From Sphingomonas oryzagri (lineage in GTDB: Bacteria; Pseudomonadota; Alphaproteobacteria; Sphingomonadales; Sphingomonadaceae), in NCBI RefSeq assembly GCF_029906645.1, contig NZ_JARYGZ010000001.1:434001-498000 (forward strand): a stretch of 64,000 bases of DNA. The letters run 5' to 3'. The notes under the pieces are model-generated. The model saw only the letters and a program-made list of their open reading frames with translations. It searched no databases and was not told the DNA's origin. Position numbers and translations under genes: made by a program. This document shows positions 18,054 to 27,306 of the stretch, piece after piece (position 1 is the first letter of the stretch; each line of letters begins with the position of its first letter).

Positions 18054-19141
18054 CGCGGATTGGCCAGCGCGGACAGGACGCCGCGCAGGGTGCGGACCTC
18101 CTGGCTGTTCCAGCCCGGCTTGGTGAGCATGGTGCGCAGCGTCCGCCTGGTCGCAGGGGTGCGATCGGGCGGGAAGAAGAAGCCGGCGGCGTCGAGCATG
18201 CCGTCGAGTTGGTCGATCATCCCGTCCAGCTCCGCCTGCGGGGCGGGGGGATCGATATCGACCGCTGGGGGCTGTGCGAGTGCCTGCCCCTTCGACCATT
18301 CGTAGGCGACGAGGATCACCGCCTGCGCGAGGTTGAGCGAGCCGAATTCCGGGTTGATCGGCACCGTCAGGATCGACCGCGCGATGGCTACGTCGTCGGT
18401 CTCCAGCCCCGAACGCTCCGGCCCGAACAGGATCGCCGAACGGCCGGGCGCCTTCCAGATCTCGTCCGCCGCCTCGACCGGCGTGACCACCGGCTTGGTG
18501 ACGCCGCGCTTGCGCACCGTGGTGGCGTAGACGTTCGAGCAGTCGGCGATGGCCTCGGCGACCGTCTCGAACACCTGCGCCTGCTCCAGCACGATGTCGG
18601 CGCCGGATGCGGCGGGGCCGGCCTCCGGATTGGGCCATCCGTCGCGCGGGGCGACGAGGCGCATCTCGGTGAGGCCGAAGTTCAGCATCGCGCGCGCCGC
18701 CTTGCCGATATTCTGGCCAAGCTGGGGGCGGACGAGGACGATGACGGGGGGCTTGGTTTGCGTTGCGGCTGTGCTTCGACTGCGCTCAGCACGAACGGAT
18801 GTTTCCACGTCTTCGACCTCCGTTAGCCCTGAGCGAAGTCGAAGGGCACGCGAATCCCTCTCCGCAGGCGGTATTGCCAGCGCGCTGATCGTCGCCCAAT
18901 CGCTCGCGATCAGCGCTTCCTTCTTGGTACGCGACCAGCCCTTGATCTGCTGCTCGGCGGCAAGAGCCTCGTCCCGCGTCGCGAAGCTCTCGCTCCACAC
19001 CAGCTCCACAGGCCGCCGATCATGCGTGTACCCCGGCAACCCGCCCGCCTGATGCTGCGCGACGCGGCGCTCTAGATCGTCGGTATGCCCCGCATAATAG
19101 CTGCCGTCCGAGCAGCGGAGCAGATACGCCGAGAAGCTCAC
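18044..19141 (-). CDS. In-frame GIY-YIG nuclease domain plus TrmJ-type tRNA methyltransferase
   Basis: One 365-residue open frame contains two normally separate proteins. Residues 1-95 are a GIY-YIG domain of the YhbQ/UvrC-like small type ([28 protein letters not shown]). Residues about 125-365 are a SPOUT methyltransferase of the TrmJ type ([52 protein letters not shown]), which methylates the ribose at tRNA position 32. They are joined by a family A palindromic repeat with no stop codon. The GTG start at 19141 overlaps the nrdR stop (GTGA). TrmJ may instead be made separately from the internal GTG at 18808. Confidence 0.8.
   Translation of the reverse strand: MSFSAYLLRCSDGSYYAGHTDDLERRVAQHQAGGLPGYTHDRRPVELVWSESFATRDEALAAEQQIKGWSRTKKEALIASDWATISALAIPPAERDSRALRLRSGLTEVEDVETSVRAERSRSTAATQTKPPVIVLVRPQLGQNIGKAARAMLNFGLTEMRLVAPRDGWPNPEAGPAASGADIVLEQAQVFETVAEAIADCSNVYATTVRKRGVTKPVVTPVEAADEIWKAPGRSAILFGPERSGLETDDVAIARSILTVPINPEFGSLNLAQAVILVAYEWSKGQALAQPPAVDIDPPAPQAELDGMIDQLDGMLDAAGFFFPPDRTPATRRTLRTMLTKPGWNSQEVRTLRGVLSALANPRQR
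18771..18849. repeat. Palindromic repeat, family A copy 2 (inside an ORF)
   Basis: GTGCTTCGACTGCGCTCAGC plus ACGAACGG at one end, and CCGTTAGCCCTGAGCGAAGT continuing to CGAAGGGCAC at the other, are separated by about 19 bp. The element sits at the junction of the GIY-YIG and TrmJ parts and is read through in frame on the minus strand. Confidence 0.85.
18806..18822 (-). promoter_or_regulatory. Internal ribosome-binding site and GTG for TrmJ
   Basis: On the minus strand, AACGGAGGTCGAAGACGTG gives a strong GGAGG motif a few bases before GTG 18808, which is in frame with the TrmJ domain. Translation from here would give a 254-residue protein, the usual TrmJ size. The AACGG part is the edge of the palindromic repeat. 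Confidence 0.6.
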
Positions 19142-19599
19142 GCCTTCCCCACCTCGTTCACCGTGCCGGCGAACTCCTCGAAATCCCTGGCCTCGGTGAA
19201 GTCCTTGTAGACGCTGGCGAAGCGGATGTAGGCGACGGGATCGAGGCCCTTCAGCCCGTCCATAACCAGGCCACCGATCTGGGTGGCCGTGACCTCGCTC
19301 TCGCCCGATGTCTCGAGCTGGCGCTGGATGCCGGAGACGAGCTTGTCGATCTGCTCGGCGGTGATCGGGCGCTTGCGGCAGGCGATCTCGATCGAGCGTT
19401 CCAGCTTGGTTCGCTCGAACGCTTCGCGCTTGCCACCCGACTTGGCGACCGTCACCTCGCGCAGTTGCACGCGCTCGAAGGTGGTGAAGCGGCCGCCGCA
19501 CCCTTCGCACTGCCGGCGCCGCCGGATCGAGGCGCCGTCCTCGGAGGGGCGGCTGTCCTTGACCTGGCTATCCTCGTGTCCGCAGAAGGGGCAGCGCAT
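19138..19599 (-). CDS. nrdR: Transcriptional repressor NrdR
   Basis: The 153-residue protein has the NrdR layout: an N-terminal zinc ribbon ([20 protein letters not shown], then [13 protein letters not shown]) and an ATP-cone domain ([20 protein letters not shown]). NrdR senses ATP/dATP and represses ribonucleotide reductase genes at NrdR boxes. ATG 19599 is the first codon of the ribbon; the longer frame upstream runs into the inverted repeat. Lies between glyA and the GIY-YIG ORF, the usual glyA-nrdR neighbourhood in alphaproteobacteria. Confidence 0.96.
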   Translation of the reverse strand: MRCPFCGHEDSQVKDSRPSEDGASIRRRRQCEGCGGRFTTFERVQLREVTVAKSGGKREAFERTKLERSIEIACRKRPITAEQIDKLVSGIQRQLETSGESEVTATQIGGLVMDGLKGLDPVAYIRFASVYKDFTEARDFEEFAGTVNEVGKA

Positions 19600-19612
19600 T
19601 CTCTGTTTCTCC

Positions 19613-19690
19613 GCACCGGCCCGCTCCCCCACCCGGCCTCCCAAACAGCGTATCCTAGATGGGAGGCCGGGTGGGGGAGCGGGCCGGTGC
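19613..19690. repeat. Perfect 31-bp inverted repeat between glyA and nrdR
   Basis: Left arm 19613-19643 (GCACCGGCCCGCTCCCCCAC...) and right arm 19660-19690 are exact reverse complements over 31 bp, separated by 16 bp (AACAGCGTATCCTAGA). It fills most of the glyA-nrdR gap. No U-tract follows, so it is not a classical intrinsic terminator, though the hairpin would be very stable. Confidence 0.9.
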
Positions 19691-19721
19691 CGTTATCCGC
19701 GTGAGCGGATCAAAAGACTCA

Positions 19722-21026
19722 TCAGTAGATCGGGAAGCGCTCGCAGAGCGCGCGGACCCGCTCGCGGACATTGGCCTCGATCTGCGCGTCGCCCTGCTCG
19801 CCATTCTTGCGCAGGCCTTCCAGCACGTCGGCGATCATGTCGGCGATGTCGCGGAACTCCGCGACGCCGAAGCCGCGCGTGGTGCCGGCAGGCGAACCGA
19901 CGCGGATGCCGCTGGTCTTCACCGGCGGCAGCGGATCGAACGGGATGCCATTCTTGTTGCAGGTGATCGCCGATCGCTCCAGCGCCTCGTCGGCATCCTT
20001 GCCGGTGACGCCGAGCGGGGTAAGGTCGATCAGCGCAAGATGCGTGTCGGTGCCGCCCGAGACGACCGCCGCGCCACGCTCCTGCAGACGGCTGGCGAGC
20101 GCCTTGGCATTGTCGATCACGGCCTGGGCATAAGCCTTGAACTCCGGCTGGAGCGCCTCGCCGAACGCGACCGCCTTGGCGGCGATGACGTGCATCAGCG
20201 GGCCGCCCTGGAGGCCGGGGAACACCGCCGAGTTGATCTTCTTGGCGATCGCCTCGTCATCGGTGAAGATCGCGCCGCCGCGGGGCCCGCGCAGCGTCTT
20301 GTGGGTGGTGGTGGTCACGACGTCGGCGTGGCCGAAGGGCGAGGGGTGCGCGCCGCCCGCGACGAGGCCGGCGAAGTGCGCCATGTCGACCATGAACTTC
20401 GCGCCGACCTTGTCCGCGATGGCGCGGAAGCGGGCGAAGTCGATGTGGCGGGGGTAAGCGGAACCGCCGGTGATGATGAGGGTCGGCTTGTGCTCGATCG
20501 CCATCGCCTCGACCGCGTCGTAATCGATGAGGTGGGTGTCGCGGGTCACGCCATACTGCACGGCATTGTACCACTTGCCCGACATCGCCGCCTTGGCGCC
20601 GTGGGTGAGGTGGCCGCCGGCATCGAGGCTGAGGCCCATGATCGTGTCGCCGGGCTTGGTCAGCGCCAGCATCACGGCGCCGTTGGCCTGCGCGCCGGAA
20701 TGCGGCTGGACGTTGGCGAAGCCGCAGCCGAACAGCTGCTTGGCACGCTCGATGGCGAGGGTTTCCACCTCGTCGGAGGGGGCGCAGCCCTGATAATAGC
20801 GCTTGCCCGGATAGCCCTCGGCATATTTGTTGGTGAAGACCGAACCCTGCGCTTCCAGCACCGCCTTGGAGACGATGTTCTCGGACGCGATCAGCTCGAT
20901 CTGGTGGCGCTCGCGCGACAGCTCATGCTCGACGCCGGCGAAGACTGCGGGATCGGAATCCGCGAGGCTCTGCGTGAAGAAGCCGCTCTTGCGGATCTCG
21001 GGGATGGAGGCGGGCTGGGTGCTCAT
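19722..21026 (-). CDS. glyA: Serine hydroxymethyltransferase
   Basis: The 434-residue PLP enzyme interconverts serine and glycine with transfer of a one-carbon unit to tetrahydrofolate. Typical blocks are [37 protein letters not shown], the PLP lysine in [16 protein letters not shown], and the folate-side [11 protein letters not shown]. Length is normal. The start overlaps the rpiB stop by four bases, and nrdR follows after the inverted repeat, giving an rpiB-glyA-(IR)-nrdR run. Confidence 0.97.
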   Translation of the reverse strand: MSTQPASIPEIRKSGFFTQSLADSDPAVFAGVEHELSRERHQIELIASENIVSKAVLEAQGSVFTNKYAEGYPGKRYYQGCAPSDEVETLAIERAKQLFGCGFANVQPHSGAQANGAVMLALTKPGDTIMGLSLDAGGHLTHGAKAAMSGKWYNAVQYGVTRDTHLIDYDAVEAMAIEHKPTLIITGGSAYPRHIDFARFRAIADKVGAKFMVDMAHFAGLVAGGAHPSPFGHADVVTTTTHKTLRGPRGGAIFTDDEAIAKKINSAVFPGLQGGPLMHVIAAKAVAFGEALQPEFKAYAQAVIDNAKALASRLQERGAAVVSGGTDTHLALIDLTPLGVTGKDADEALERSAITCNKNGIPFDPLPPVKTSGIRVGSPAGTTRGFGVAEFRDIADMIADVLEGLRKNGEQGDAQIEANVRERVRALCERFPIY

Positions 21027-21475
21027 GCTGGCTCCTTCGCGAAGCTGGGGTGCGTCAGTTTCTCGACGCGGCCGGTGTGGCGGTCACCGGCGAAGCCGGT
21101 GGTGAGGAAGGTGGTGATGCAGGCCTTGGCCTGTTCGATGCCGATCAGCCGGGCGCCGAGCGCAATGGCGTTGGCGTCGTTATGCTCGCGGCAGAGCTGG
21201 GCGGACAGCGGCTCGGAGACGAGTGCGCACCGCAGCGCCGGGTGGCGGTTGACCGCGATCGAGATGCCGATGCCGGAGCCGCAGAGCGCGATGCCGTGCT
21301 CTGCACGGCCATCCGCCACCGCCTCGGCCAGCTTGTAGCCATAATCGGGATAGTCGACGCGGCCATCGGTCTCCGGCCCGAGATCGAGCACGTCATGACC
21401 TTCCGAGCGCAACCAATCGGCGATCTCGGCTTTCATCGCGAAGGCGGCGTGGTCGGATGCGATGGCTATGGCCAT
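21023..21475 (-). CDS. rpiB: Ribose-5-phosphate isomerase B
   Basis: The 150-residue protein is the RpiB/LacAB type isomerase converting ribulose-5-phosphate and ribose-5-phosphate. It begins [22 protein letters not shown], with [17 protein letters not shown], the catalytic cysteine in [15 protein letters not shown], and [16 protein letters not shown]. The pairing with glyA is conserved in related bacteria. It is the first gene of the minus-strand unit. Confidence 0.95.
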   Translation of the reverse strand: MAIAIASDHAAFAMKAEIADWLRSEGHDVLDLGPETDGRVDYPDYGYKLAEAVADGRAEHGIALCGSGIGISIAVNRHPALRCALVSEPLSAQLCREHNDANAIALGARLIGIEQAKACITTFLTTGFAGDRHTGRVEKLTHPSFAKEPA

Positions 21476-21549
21476 GGGCTTTCGGCTCCGTCGAGTCGGG
21501 AATGGCGCCTCCTTAGGGGCGAGGGTCCATGAAGGCTAGGGAGTATGAC

Positions 21550-22086
21550 GTGACGAAGACAGGATGCGCGATCGCGGCCTTGATGCTGCTCGCGGCTTGC
21601 AAGCAGACGGCGGGCAACATCGGCAACTCGGCGAGCGCGACGGCCAATCGGGTCGGCAATGCCGCCGACACTCTCGCGGACCGCACCGACGACTGGGGCG
21701 ACCGCGCCTCCAACCGGATCGACAATGCCACGGCGCAGGATCAGGCGCGGATCGGTAGGCTCAATGACAGGATGGCCGTGCTCGCTGATCCGGGCGTGCC
21801 GACCGACAAGTGGGTCGGTCGCTGGCGTGGGGTGGAAGGCCTCAATCTCGTGATCGCGAAGGATGGGAAGAAGGGCGCCGGCCACTACACGCTCACCCAG
21901 CAATATACGCTGGACGACAAGGGCGTGTTCGAGGGGACGGGGGTGGGGAACACCATCCAGTTCACGCGGCCCGACGGCGATCAGGTGCTGCGCGAGACCG
22001 ATGGCGCCGCCACCGGCCTGAAATATCTCGCGACCAAGAAGGATTGCCTCACGGTGAAGCCGGGTGAGGGTTATTGCCGCGATTGA
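21550..22086 (+). CDS. Putative lipoprotein
   Basis: From GTG 21550 the 178-residue protein reads VTKTGCAIAALMLLAACKQ, a lipoprotein signal with lipobox LAAC (Cys17). A short Asn/Ala/Asp-rich helical stretch follows (TANRVGNAADTLADRTDDWGDRASNRIDN), then a compact domain (DKWVGRWRGVEGLNLVIAK...) resembling calycin-like hypothetical proteins. GTG follows AGGGAG, which supports it over the in-frame ATG at 21529. Function unknown; possibly an envelope-stability lipoprotein. Confidence 0.7.
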   Translation: MTKTGCAIAALMLLAACKQTAGNIGNSASATANRVGNAADTLADRTDDWGDRASNRIDNATAQDQARIGRLNDRMAVLADPGVPTDKWVGRWRGVEGLNLVIAKDGKKGAGHYTLTQQYTLDDKGVFEGTGVGNTIQFTRPDGDQVLRETDGAATGLKYLATKKDCLTVKPGEGYCRD

Positions 22087-22122
22087 TGTGACAGATCGGG
22101 CACGGCCGGTAAGGGGGATCGT

Positions 22123-23310
22123 ATGAGTATCGTCGCTTTGTCCATGGCTCTGGCCGCAGCAGCGGCGCCTCCGCCGCCTCCGGTGACTGTCCCTTTGCCG
22201 CCGCCGATGTCCACCGTGATGTCGGTGACGGTGACGGCGGATCACCGCATCGTCGCCCGCATCGCGCTGATGAACGTGATGGACGATATCGCCATCCGCA
22301 CGCCCGACGACTTCGATGTCGTCCTTCACGCGGGTGGACGCGACCTGCCGCTCACCCTCACGCGAAGCGACGGGCCGACGCAGGTGAAGGGGCATGATTA
22401 TGCCACCGTCGATTATGCCGGCGCCGTGCCGGGCGACGTGACCGGGCGCGCGATCCTGTCGCTCGACAATCGGGCGGACGGCTATGCTTTCTCGATGGGC
22501 GAGCCGGCCAGCGGCACGCAACTCGCTGCGCAGGTTCCGGTCGCGGCGCCGACGCCGCAACCTGTCGCCGCACCGGCCAACCCGCCGCCTCCGCCGCGGA
22601 TCGGCAACGGCTTCCTGCCCAATCTCTCGGCCTACAACCCGATCTACGCGGTCACCGGTCATGGCACCGACACCAACACGCGGCTGCAGCTGAGCTTCAA
22701 GTATCAGCTGCTGGGCCACCCCGACGACGGCAACTGGTACAGCGGCTTCCACCTCGCCTACACGCAACGCATGTTCTGGGACACGGCAGCGAACAGCGCG
22801 CCGTTCCGCGATGTGAACTACCAGCCCGAATTCCTCTATTTCTACACGCTGCCGAAGAACGAGGCGGGTGACCAGCTGGGCGTGCGCGGCGGCTTCCTGC
22901 ACGAATCCAACGGGCGCTCCGGCACCGCCTCGCGCAGCTACAACATCGTCTACATCCAGCCGACGCTGGACCTGCCGATCGGGAGCTGGACCGCCTCGAT
23001 CGGGCCGCGCATCTTCCACTATGTCGGCAGCCGCGACGGCAACGAGGATATCGCGCGCTATCGCGGGCATCAGGCGCTGGCCTTTTCGATCGCCCAGCCG
23101 GATGGCTTCAAGCTGTCGACCTGGAGCCGGCTGAACGTCTCGACCGGCAAGGGCTCCGTCGATGCCGATCTTAGCTATCCGTTGACGCACATCTGGCATG
23201 ACCTGCCGCTCTACGTCGTCGTCCAGGGCTTCACCGGCTATGGCGAAGACCTTCTGGACTATGACCGCAAGCAGACGCGGTTGCGGGTGGGGATCGGGAT
23301 CGTTCGATGA
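22123..23310 (+). CDS. Outer-membrane phospholipase A (OMPLA-like)
   Basis: The 395-residue protein has the OMPLA active site: His260 and Ser262 in LHESNGRSG, and Asn274 in SRSYN at the same 14-residue spacing as in E. coli PldA. C-terminal beta-strand repeats (LQLSFKYQLL, GFHLAYTQRMFW, LYFYTLPKNE) fit a 12-strand barrel ending in RLRVGIGIVR. It hydrolyses outer-membrane phospholipids. Residues about 1-170 form an extra periplasmic region with a Pro-rich linker, absent from E. coli PldA. It overlaps the next gene by ATGA. Confidence 0.85.
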   Translation: MSIVALSMALAAAAAPPPPPVTVPLPPPMSTVMSVTVTADHRIVARIALMNVMDDIAIRTPDDFDVVLHAGGRDLPLTLTRSDGPTQVKGHDYATVDYAGAVPGDVTGRAILSLDNRADGYAFSMGEPASGTQLAAQVPVAAPTPQPVAAPANPPPPPRIGNGFLPNLSAYNPIYAVTGHGTDTNTRLQLSFKYQLLGHPDDGNWYSGFHLAYTQRMFWDTAANSAPFRDVNYQPEFLYFYTLPKNEAGDQLGVRGGFLHESNGRSGTASRSYNIVYIQPTLDLPIGSWTASIGPRIFHYVGSRDGNEDIARYRGHQALAFSIAQPDGFKLSTWSRLNVSTGKGSVDADLSYPLTHIWHDLPLYVVVQGFTGYGEDLLDYDRKQTRLRVGIGIVR

Positions 23311-23798
23311 GCGAAGGCGAACTGGTGGCATTCGGGCGGGGGCGCAGGCCGCCGATGCAGGCGATCGTGCTGGGCGCCATGGGCCTGCTGCCGATGGTGA
23401 TCGCGTTGTTCGTGCGGCTGGCGGCGGGGATGGACCCGGATACGCCGCTGCCCGGCAAGATCGGCGGCCTCGCGCTCACCTATGCGGCGATGATCCTGAG
23501 CTTCCTTGGCGGCATCTGGTGGGGCGTCGCCTCGACCCGCGCCAGCGAGGAGGAAAGATCGCGCCTGATGGTGATCGCGGTGGCGCCAGCCATTCTCGCG
23601 ACCCTTCTCTACGGCCTGTCGGCGGACATGCCGGTTATGTGCTCCACTTTGCTCGGCCTCGTCATCGCACTGACTCCGCTGGTCGATCGGATGCTGGAGA
23701 AAAAGCGCCTCGTCCCGGCCTGGTGGATGAACCTGCGCCTGCCGCTCTCGCTCGCACTCGGTGCTTTGACCATCGGACTGGGCTTCGCGCTCACCTGA
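23307..23798 (+). CDS. DUF3429-family membrane protein
   Basis: The 163-residue protein has about five membrane segments and the DUF3429 pattern: ALTYAAMILSFLGGIWWG, a central Ala-rich helix, and the closing WWMNLRLPLSLALGALTIGLG. The molecular function of this family is not known. Its start overlaps the phospholipase stop (ATGA), suggesting coupled expression. High confidence on family only. Confidence 0.82.
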   Translation: MSEGELVAFGRGRRPPMQAIVLGAMGLLPMVIALFVRLAAGMDPDTPLPGKIGGLALTYAAMILSFLGGIWWGVASTRASEEERSRLMVIAVAPAILATLLYGLSADMPVMCSTLLGLVIALTPLVDRMLEKKRLVPAWWMNLRLPLSLALGALTIGLGFALT

Positions 23799-23860
23799 AC
23801 CGGCTGCTTGCCCTTTGCCGGCGCTGGTCTACATATGTCGCCCTTCTGAGGGAGGCGTGG

Positions 23861-25381
23861 ATGCGTAGTTCGGTAAGCCTGATGATGCTCGGTGTCGCGC
23901 TGGCGGTGGCGGGATGCCACAAACAGGCCGATCAGGCGCAACCGGGAGCGACCGAAACCTCCGCCAAGACGATTGCCTGGCGCGAGGGGGACGTCGACGA
24001 CGCCTTCGCCGAGGCCAAGGAGAAGAAGAAGCCGGTCCTGCTCTATTGGGGCGCGAAATGGTGCCCGCCGTGCAACCTGATGAAGCAGACGTTGTTCAAG
24101 GATCCGGCGTTCATCGCCGAGACGGCGAACTTCATCCCCGTCCACCTCGACGGCGATGCCAAGGACGCACAGCTGTGGGGCGAGAAATTCGGCATCCAGG
24201 GCTATCCGACCGTCATCATCCTCACGCCCGACCGGCAGGAGGTGACGCGCCTCGCCGGTGGATCCACCGCCGGCCAGCTGGCCGACGTGTTGAAGGTGGC
24301 TGCCAACCGCACCAGCTCGACCGAGGATCTGCTCAAGCGCGCCGACGATCCGGCGAAGCTGTCGGCGGACGACTGGCGGTTGCTCGCGAGCTTCGACTGG
24401 TTCGACGATCCCAAGCATTTCGGAGACTATAAGAAGGGGGCCGCTTTCGTCGCGAAGCTCGCTGCCGCCGCGCCGGACCCCGCGCTCAAGCGTCACTTCG
24501 CGCTGACCAGCCTGTTCATGGCGGGCGACGGCAAGGATGTCGCCAAGCTCACGCCCGATCAGCTGGCGCAGGTGCGCGCCGTGCTGCCACCGATTCTCGA
24601 CAGCTATGACGAGGTGAAGGCCAACCGGCAGGAGCTGAGCTACGGCACCACGCCGCTGATCCTCGCGCTGCCCGATCCGGCCGAGAAGCAGGCGCTGTCC
24701 GCGAAGCTGGTCGCGGCGATGGACCGGATGGCGGCGGACACGTCGGTACCGCTGGGCGACCGGCTCTCCACGATAAACCCCGAAATCGCGCTGTCCAAGG
24801 CGGCGAACGGCGGCAAGGTCTCGCCCGACGTGGTGGTCAAGGTGCGCGACCGCGTCGCGATGGTGAGCAAGGCGGCGACCGATCCCTCGATGCGGCAGGC
24901 GGTGATGCCCAATGCGGGCGACGCGCTGGCCGAGGTGGACGACAAGGCGGGCGCGGAGAAGCTCTGGAAGGCCGAACTGCCCAAGGCGGTCGCGCCTTAT
25001 TACTTCATGGTCGATCTTGCCGGGCTGAAGGAGGACGAGAAGGATTATCCCGCCGCGATCGGCTGGCTGAGGCAGGCGGCCGAGGCCGCGCAGGGGCCGG
25101 CGACGCGCATCCAGTGGGCGATCTTCTATTCCAATGGCGTGATGCGCATGACGCCGAACGACAAGGCGGCGGTGGAGCACGCCGCCACGATGGTGATCGA
25201 CGCGCTCGGCGCCAACGACGCGGGCTATGCCGAGCGCACACAGAAGAAGGCCGACGACTGGGCCAAGAAACTCCATGAGTGGAGCGGCAAGCATGATGGC
25301 CGCGAGGTGCTGACGCGCCTCGACGCGAAGATGGGCGCCGCATGTGCCAAGGGCGGCTGCAAGGACGTGCTGAAGGCGTAG
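23861..25381 (+). CDS. Thioredoxin-fold lipoprotein with long C-terminal helical domain
   Basis: The 506-residue protein starts with a lipoprotein signal (LMMLGVALAVAGC, Cys19). A thioredoxin domain spans about residues 35-145, with the redox motif WGAKWCPPCN and the cis-proline region IQGYPTVIIL. The remaining ~350 residues are Ala/Lys/Asp-rich and helical, resembling tetratricopeptide-like bundles. It is probably a periplasm-facing thiol reductase or chaperone, but partners are unknown. ATG 23861 has GGAGG upstream; the longer frame from 23198 is unrelated. Confidence 0.8.
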   Translation: MRSSVSLMMLGVALAVAGCHKQADQAQPGATETSAKTIAWREGDVDDAFAEAKEKKKPVLLYWGAKWCPPCNLMKQTLFKDPAFIAETANFIPVHLDGDAKDAQLWGEKFGIQGYPTVIILTPDRQEVTRLAGGSTAGQLADVLKVAANRTSSTEDLLKRADDPAKLSADDWRLLASFDWFDDPKHFGDYKKGAAFVAKLAAAAPDPALKRHFALTSLFMAGDGKDVAKLTPDQLAQVRAVLPPILDSYDEVKANRQELSYGTTPLILALPDPAEKQALSAKLVAAMDRMAADTSVPLGDRLSTINPEIALSKAANGGKVSPDVVVKVRDRVAMVSKAATDPSMRQAVMPNAGDALAEVDDKAGAEKLWKAELPKAVAPYYFMVDLAGLKEDEKDYPAAIGWLRQAAEAAQGPATRIQWAIFYSNGVMRMTPNDKAAVEHAATMVIDALGANDAGYAERTQKKADDWAKKLHEWSGKHDGREVLTRLDAKMGAACAKGGCKDVLKA

Positions 25382-25393
25382 AAGCCCTAGGCT

Positions 25394-25419
25394 ACCGCTG
25401 CGGCTCAGGCCGCAGCGGT
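25394..25419. terminator. Stem-loop between convergent genes
   Basis: An 11-bp perfect stem (ACCGCTGCGGC/GCCGCAGCGGT) with a TCAG tetraloop lies between the thioredoxin-like gene and the convergent small exported protein. No clear U-tract is present. Confidence 0.5.
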
Positions 25420-25424
25420 GCGGA

Positions 25425-25802
25425 TCAGGGCTGCGTGCCCCCGTGCATCAGGCTGCTGACGGTCCAGTTCACGGGGGCGGCGCCCGGTGCCACGCTGCTG
25501 CCGTCCGCATTCACTGCGAGCGGATTCTGGTTGAGCAGGACCCGGCGATAATCGTCATTGATACGGTCGAGCTTGCGATCGAGCGCGGCCTGGTGATCGG
25601 CGGTGAGCGTGCCGCCGTCCTTGGCCTGCTGGGCGAGCGCGTCGCGGCGGAGCTGTTCGAGATTCTGGCGGTATCCGGCCTGAATCTGGCCTGGCAGCAG
25701 CTGAACCGCACCGCTCGCGCTCATCGTTACCGGGCCTGCCACGGCGGCGGTGGAAGCGAGAAGGACGACACCGACAAAAGACGGGACAAGGGATTTACGC
25801 AT
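25425..25802 (-). CDS. Small exported protein of unknown function
   Basis: The 125-residue protein begins with a Sec signal (SLVPSFVGVVLLASTAAVAGPV) and continues as a mostly helical mature part (GYRQNLEQLRRDALAQQAKDGG; AALDRKLDRINDDYRRVLLNQNP). I do not recognise a family. The Gln/Arg-rich helices might oligomerise. No operon partner on its strand; it converges with the thioredoxin-like gene. Confidence 0.65.
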   Translation of the reverse strand: MRKSLVPSFVGVVLLASTAAVAGPVTMSASGAVQLLPGQIQAGYRQNLEQLRRDALAQQAKDGGTLTADHQAALDRKLDRINDDYRRVLLNQNPLAVNADGSSVAPGAAPVNWTVSSLMHGGTQP

Positions 25803-25978
25803 GATCGACTCCTCGATCCCCCCGAGGCGGGAAGCCAGTCCAGATCGCTTCCCACAATAGAAATAAGTTTGATTGTCGGCGCCCGCAATGGTCCGAAAGA
25901 AAAAGATGGATCAATATTGATCGTCGCGGCCGCCCCGCGCGATCCGCAGGACGTCAAGGTATCTGGAATGCGCCGAGC

Positions 25979-27193
25979 TTACGCCGCCTGGCGCAGCTCC
26001 AGACGGTCCCAGATCTCAACCAGCGCGCCGACCAGTTCGACCATCATCTCTTCGCTGTGGCTGGGGCCGGGCGTGAAGCGCAGACGCTCGGTACCGCGCG
26101 GGACGGTCGGGTAGTTGATCGGCTGCACGTAGACGCCGTATTCGGCAAGCAGGATGTCGCTGATCCGCTTGGCCTTCACCGGATCGCCGACCAGCAGCGG
26201 CACGATGTGCGTCACCGATGGCATCACCGGCAGCCCGGCATCCGCCATAAGCCGCTTGAGCGTCGCGGCGGCGGCCTGCTGGCCGTCGCGCTCGGCGGAC
26301 GATCCCTTGAGGTGCCGCACGCTCGCCAGCACGCCCGCCACCAGAACGGGCGACAGCGAGGTGGTGAAGATGAAGCCGGGCGCGTAGCTGCGGATCACGT
26401 CGATGATCTGCCTGTCGGCCGCGATATAGCCGCCCATCACGCCGAACGCCTTGCCCAGCGTCCCCTCGATCACGGTGAGGCGATGGGCCACGCCGTCGCG
26501 TTCCGAAATGCCGCCGCCGCGCGCGCCGTACATGCCGACGGCGTGCACCTCGTCGAGGTAGGTCAGCGCGTTGTATTTGTCGGCGAGGTCGCAGATTTCC
26601 GCGATCGGGGCGATGTCGCCGTCCATCGAATAGACGCTCTCGAAGGCGATCAGCTTGGGCGCCTCGGGATCCTCGGCCGCCAGCAGTTCCTCCAGATGGA
26701 CGAGATCGTTGTGGCGGAAGACGCGCTTCTCGCAGCCCGAATTGCGGATGCCCGCGATCATCGAGGCGTGGTTCAGCTCGTCCGAAAAGATGATGCAGCC
26801 CGGCAGCACCTTGGCGAGCGTGGAGAGCGTCGCCTCGTTCGAGACATAGCCCGAGGTGAAGAGCAGCGCGCCCTCCTTGCCGTGCAGATCGGCGAGCTCG
26901 GCCTCGAGATCGACATGGTAATGGGTGTTGCCGCCGATGTTGCGGGTGCCGCCGGCGCCGGCGCCGACATCGTGCAGCGCCTCCTCCATCGCGGCGATCA
27001 CCTTGGGGTGCTGGCCCATCGAGAGATAGTCGTTCGAGCACCAGACCGTGATCGGCTTCGGCCCGTTATGGCCGTGGAAGCAGCGCGCGTTCGGGAACAT
27101 GCCCTTGTTGCGCAGGATGTCGATGAAGACACGGTAGCGCCCCTCGGCATGGAGTCGGTCGATCGCCTGGGCGAAAACGCGCTGGTAATCCAA
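25979..27193 (-). CDS. hemA: 5-aminolevulinate synthase
   Basis: The 404-residue PLP enzyme condenses glycine with succinyl-CoA to 5-aminolevulinate (Shemin pathway), typical of alphaproteobacteria. It shows [20 protein letters not shown], the glycine-rich [21 protein letters not shown], and the PLP lysine in [17 protein letters not shown] favour the TTG at 27193 (protein begins [10 protein letters not shown] as in homologues) with GAGGTG just upstream; GTG at 27202 is the alternative. Its substrate succinyl-CoA is the product of the mutase encoded at 50.6 kb. Confidence 0.93.
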   Translation of the reverse strand: MDYQRVFAQAIDRLHAEGRYRVFIDILRNKGMFPNARCFHGHNGPKPITVWCSNDYLSMGQHPKVIAAMEEALHDVGAGAGGTRNIGGNTHYHVDLEAELADLHGKEGALLFTSGYVSNEATLSTLAKVLPGCIIFSDELNHASMIAGIRNSGCEKRVFRHNDLVHLEELLAAEDPEAPKLIAFESVYSMDGDIAPIAEICDLADKYNALTYLDEVHAVGMYGARGGGISERDGVAHRLTVIEGTLGKAFGVMGGYIAADRQIIDVIRSYAPGFIFTTSLSPVLVAGVLASVRHLKGSSAERDGQQAAAATLKRLMADAGLPVMPSVTHIVPLLVGDPVKAKRISDILLAEYGVYVQPINYPTVPRGTERLRFTPGPSHSEEMMVELVGALVEIWDRLELRQAA

Positions 27194-27306
27194 AGCTGCC
27201 ACCTCAATCCCGCGTCCGGTCTCAGGCCGGCTGGTTAGCCGGTCATGCCCTATTATTCCATCCATACCTAGGGAGGAATTGCGATGGGACAAATCGTCCC
27301 AGTCGG

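Noticed and set aside
19613-19690. 31-bp inverted repeat as a standard intrinsic terminator
   Set aside because: No U-rich tract follows on either strand, so it was annotated as a repeat rather than a terminator.
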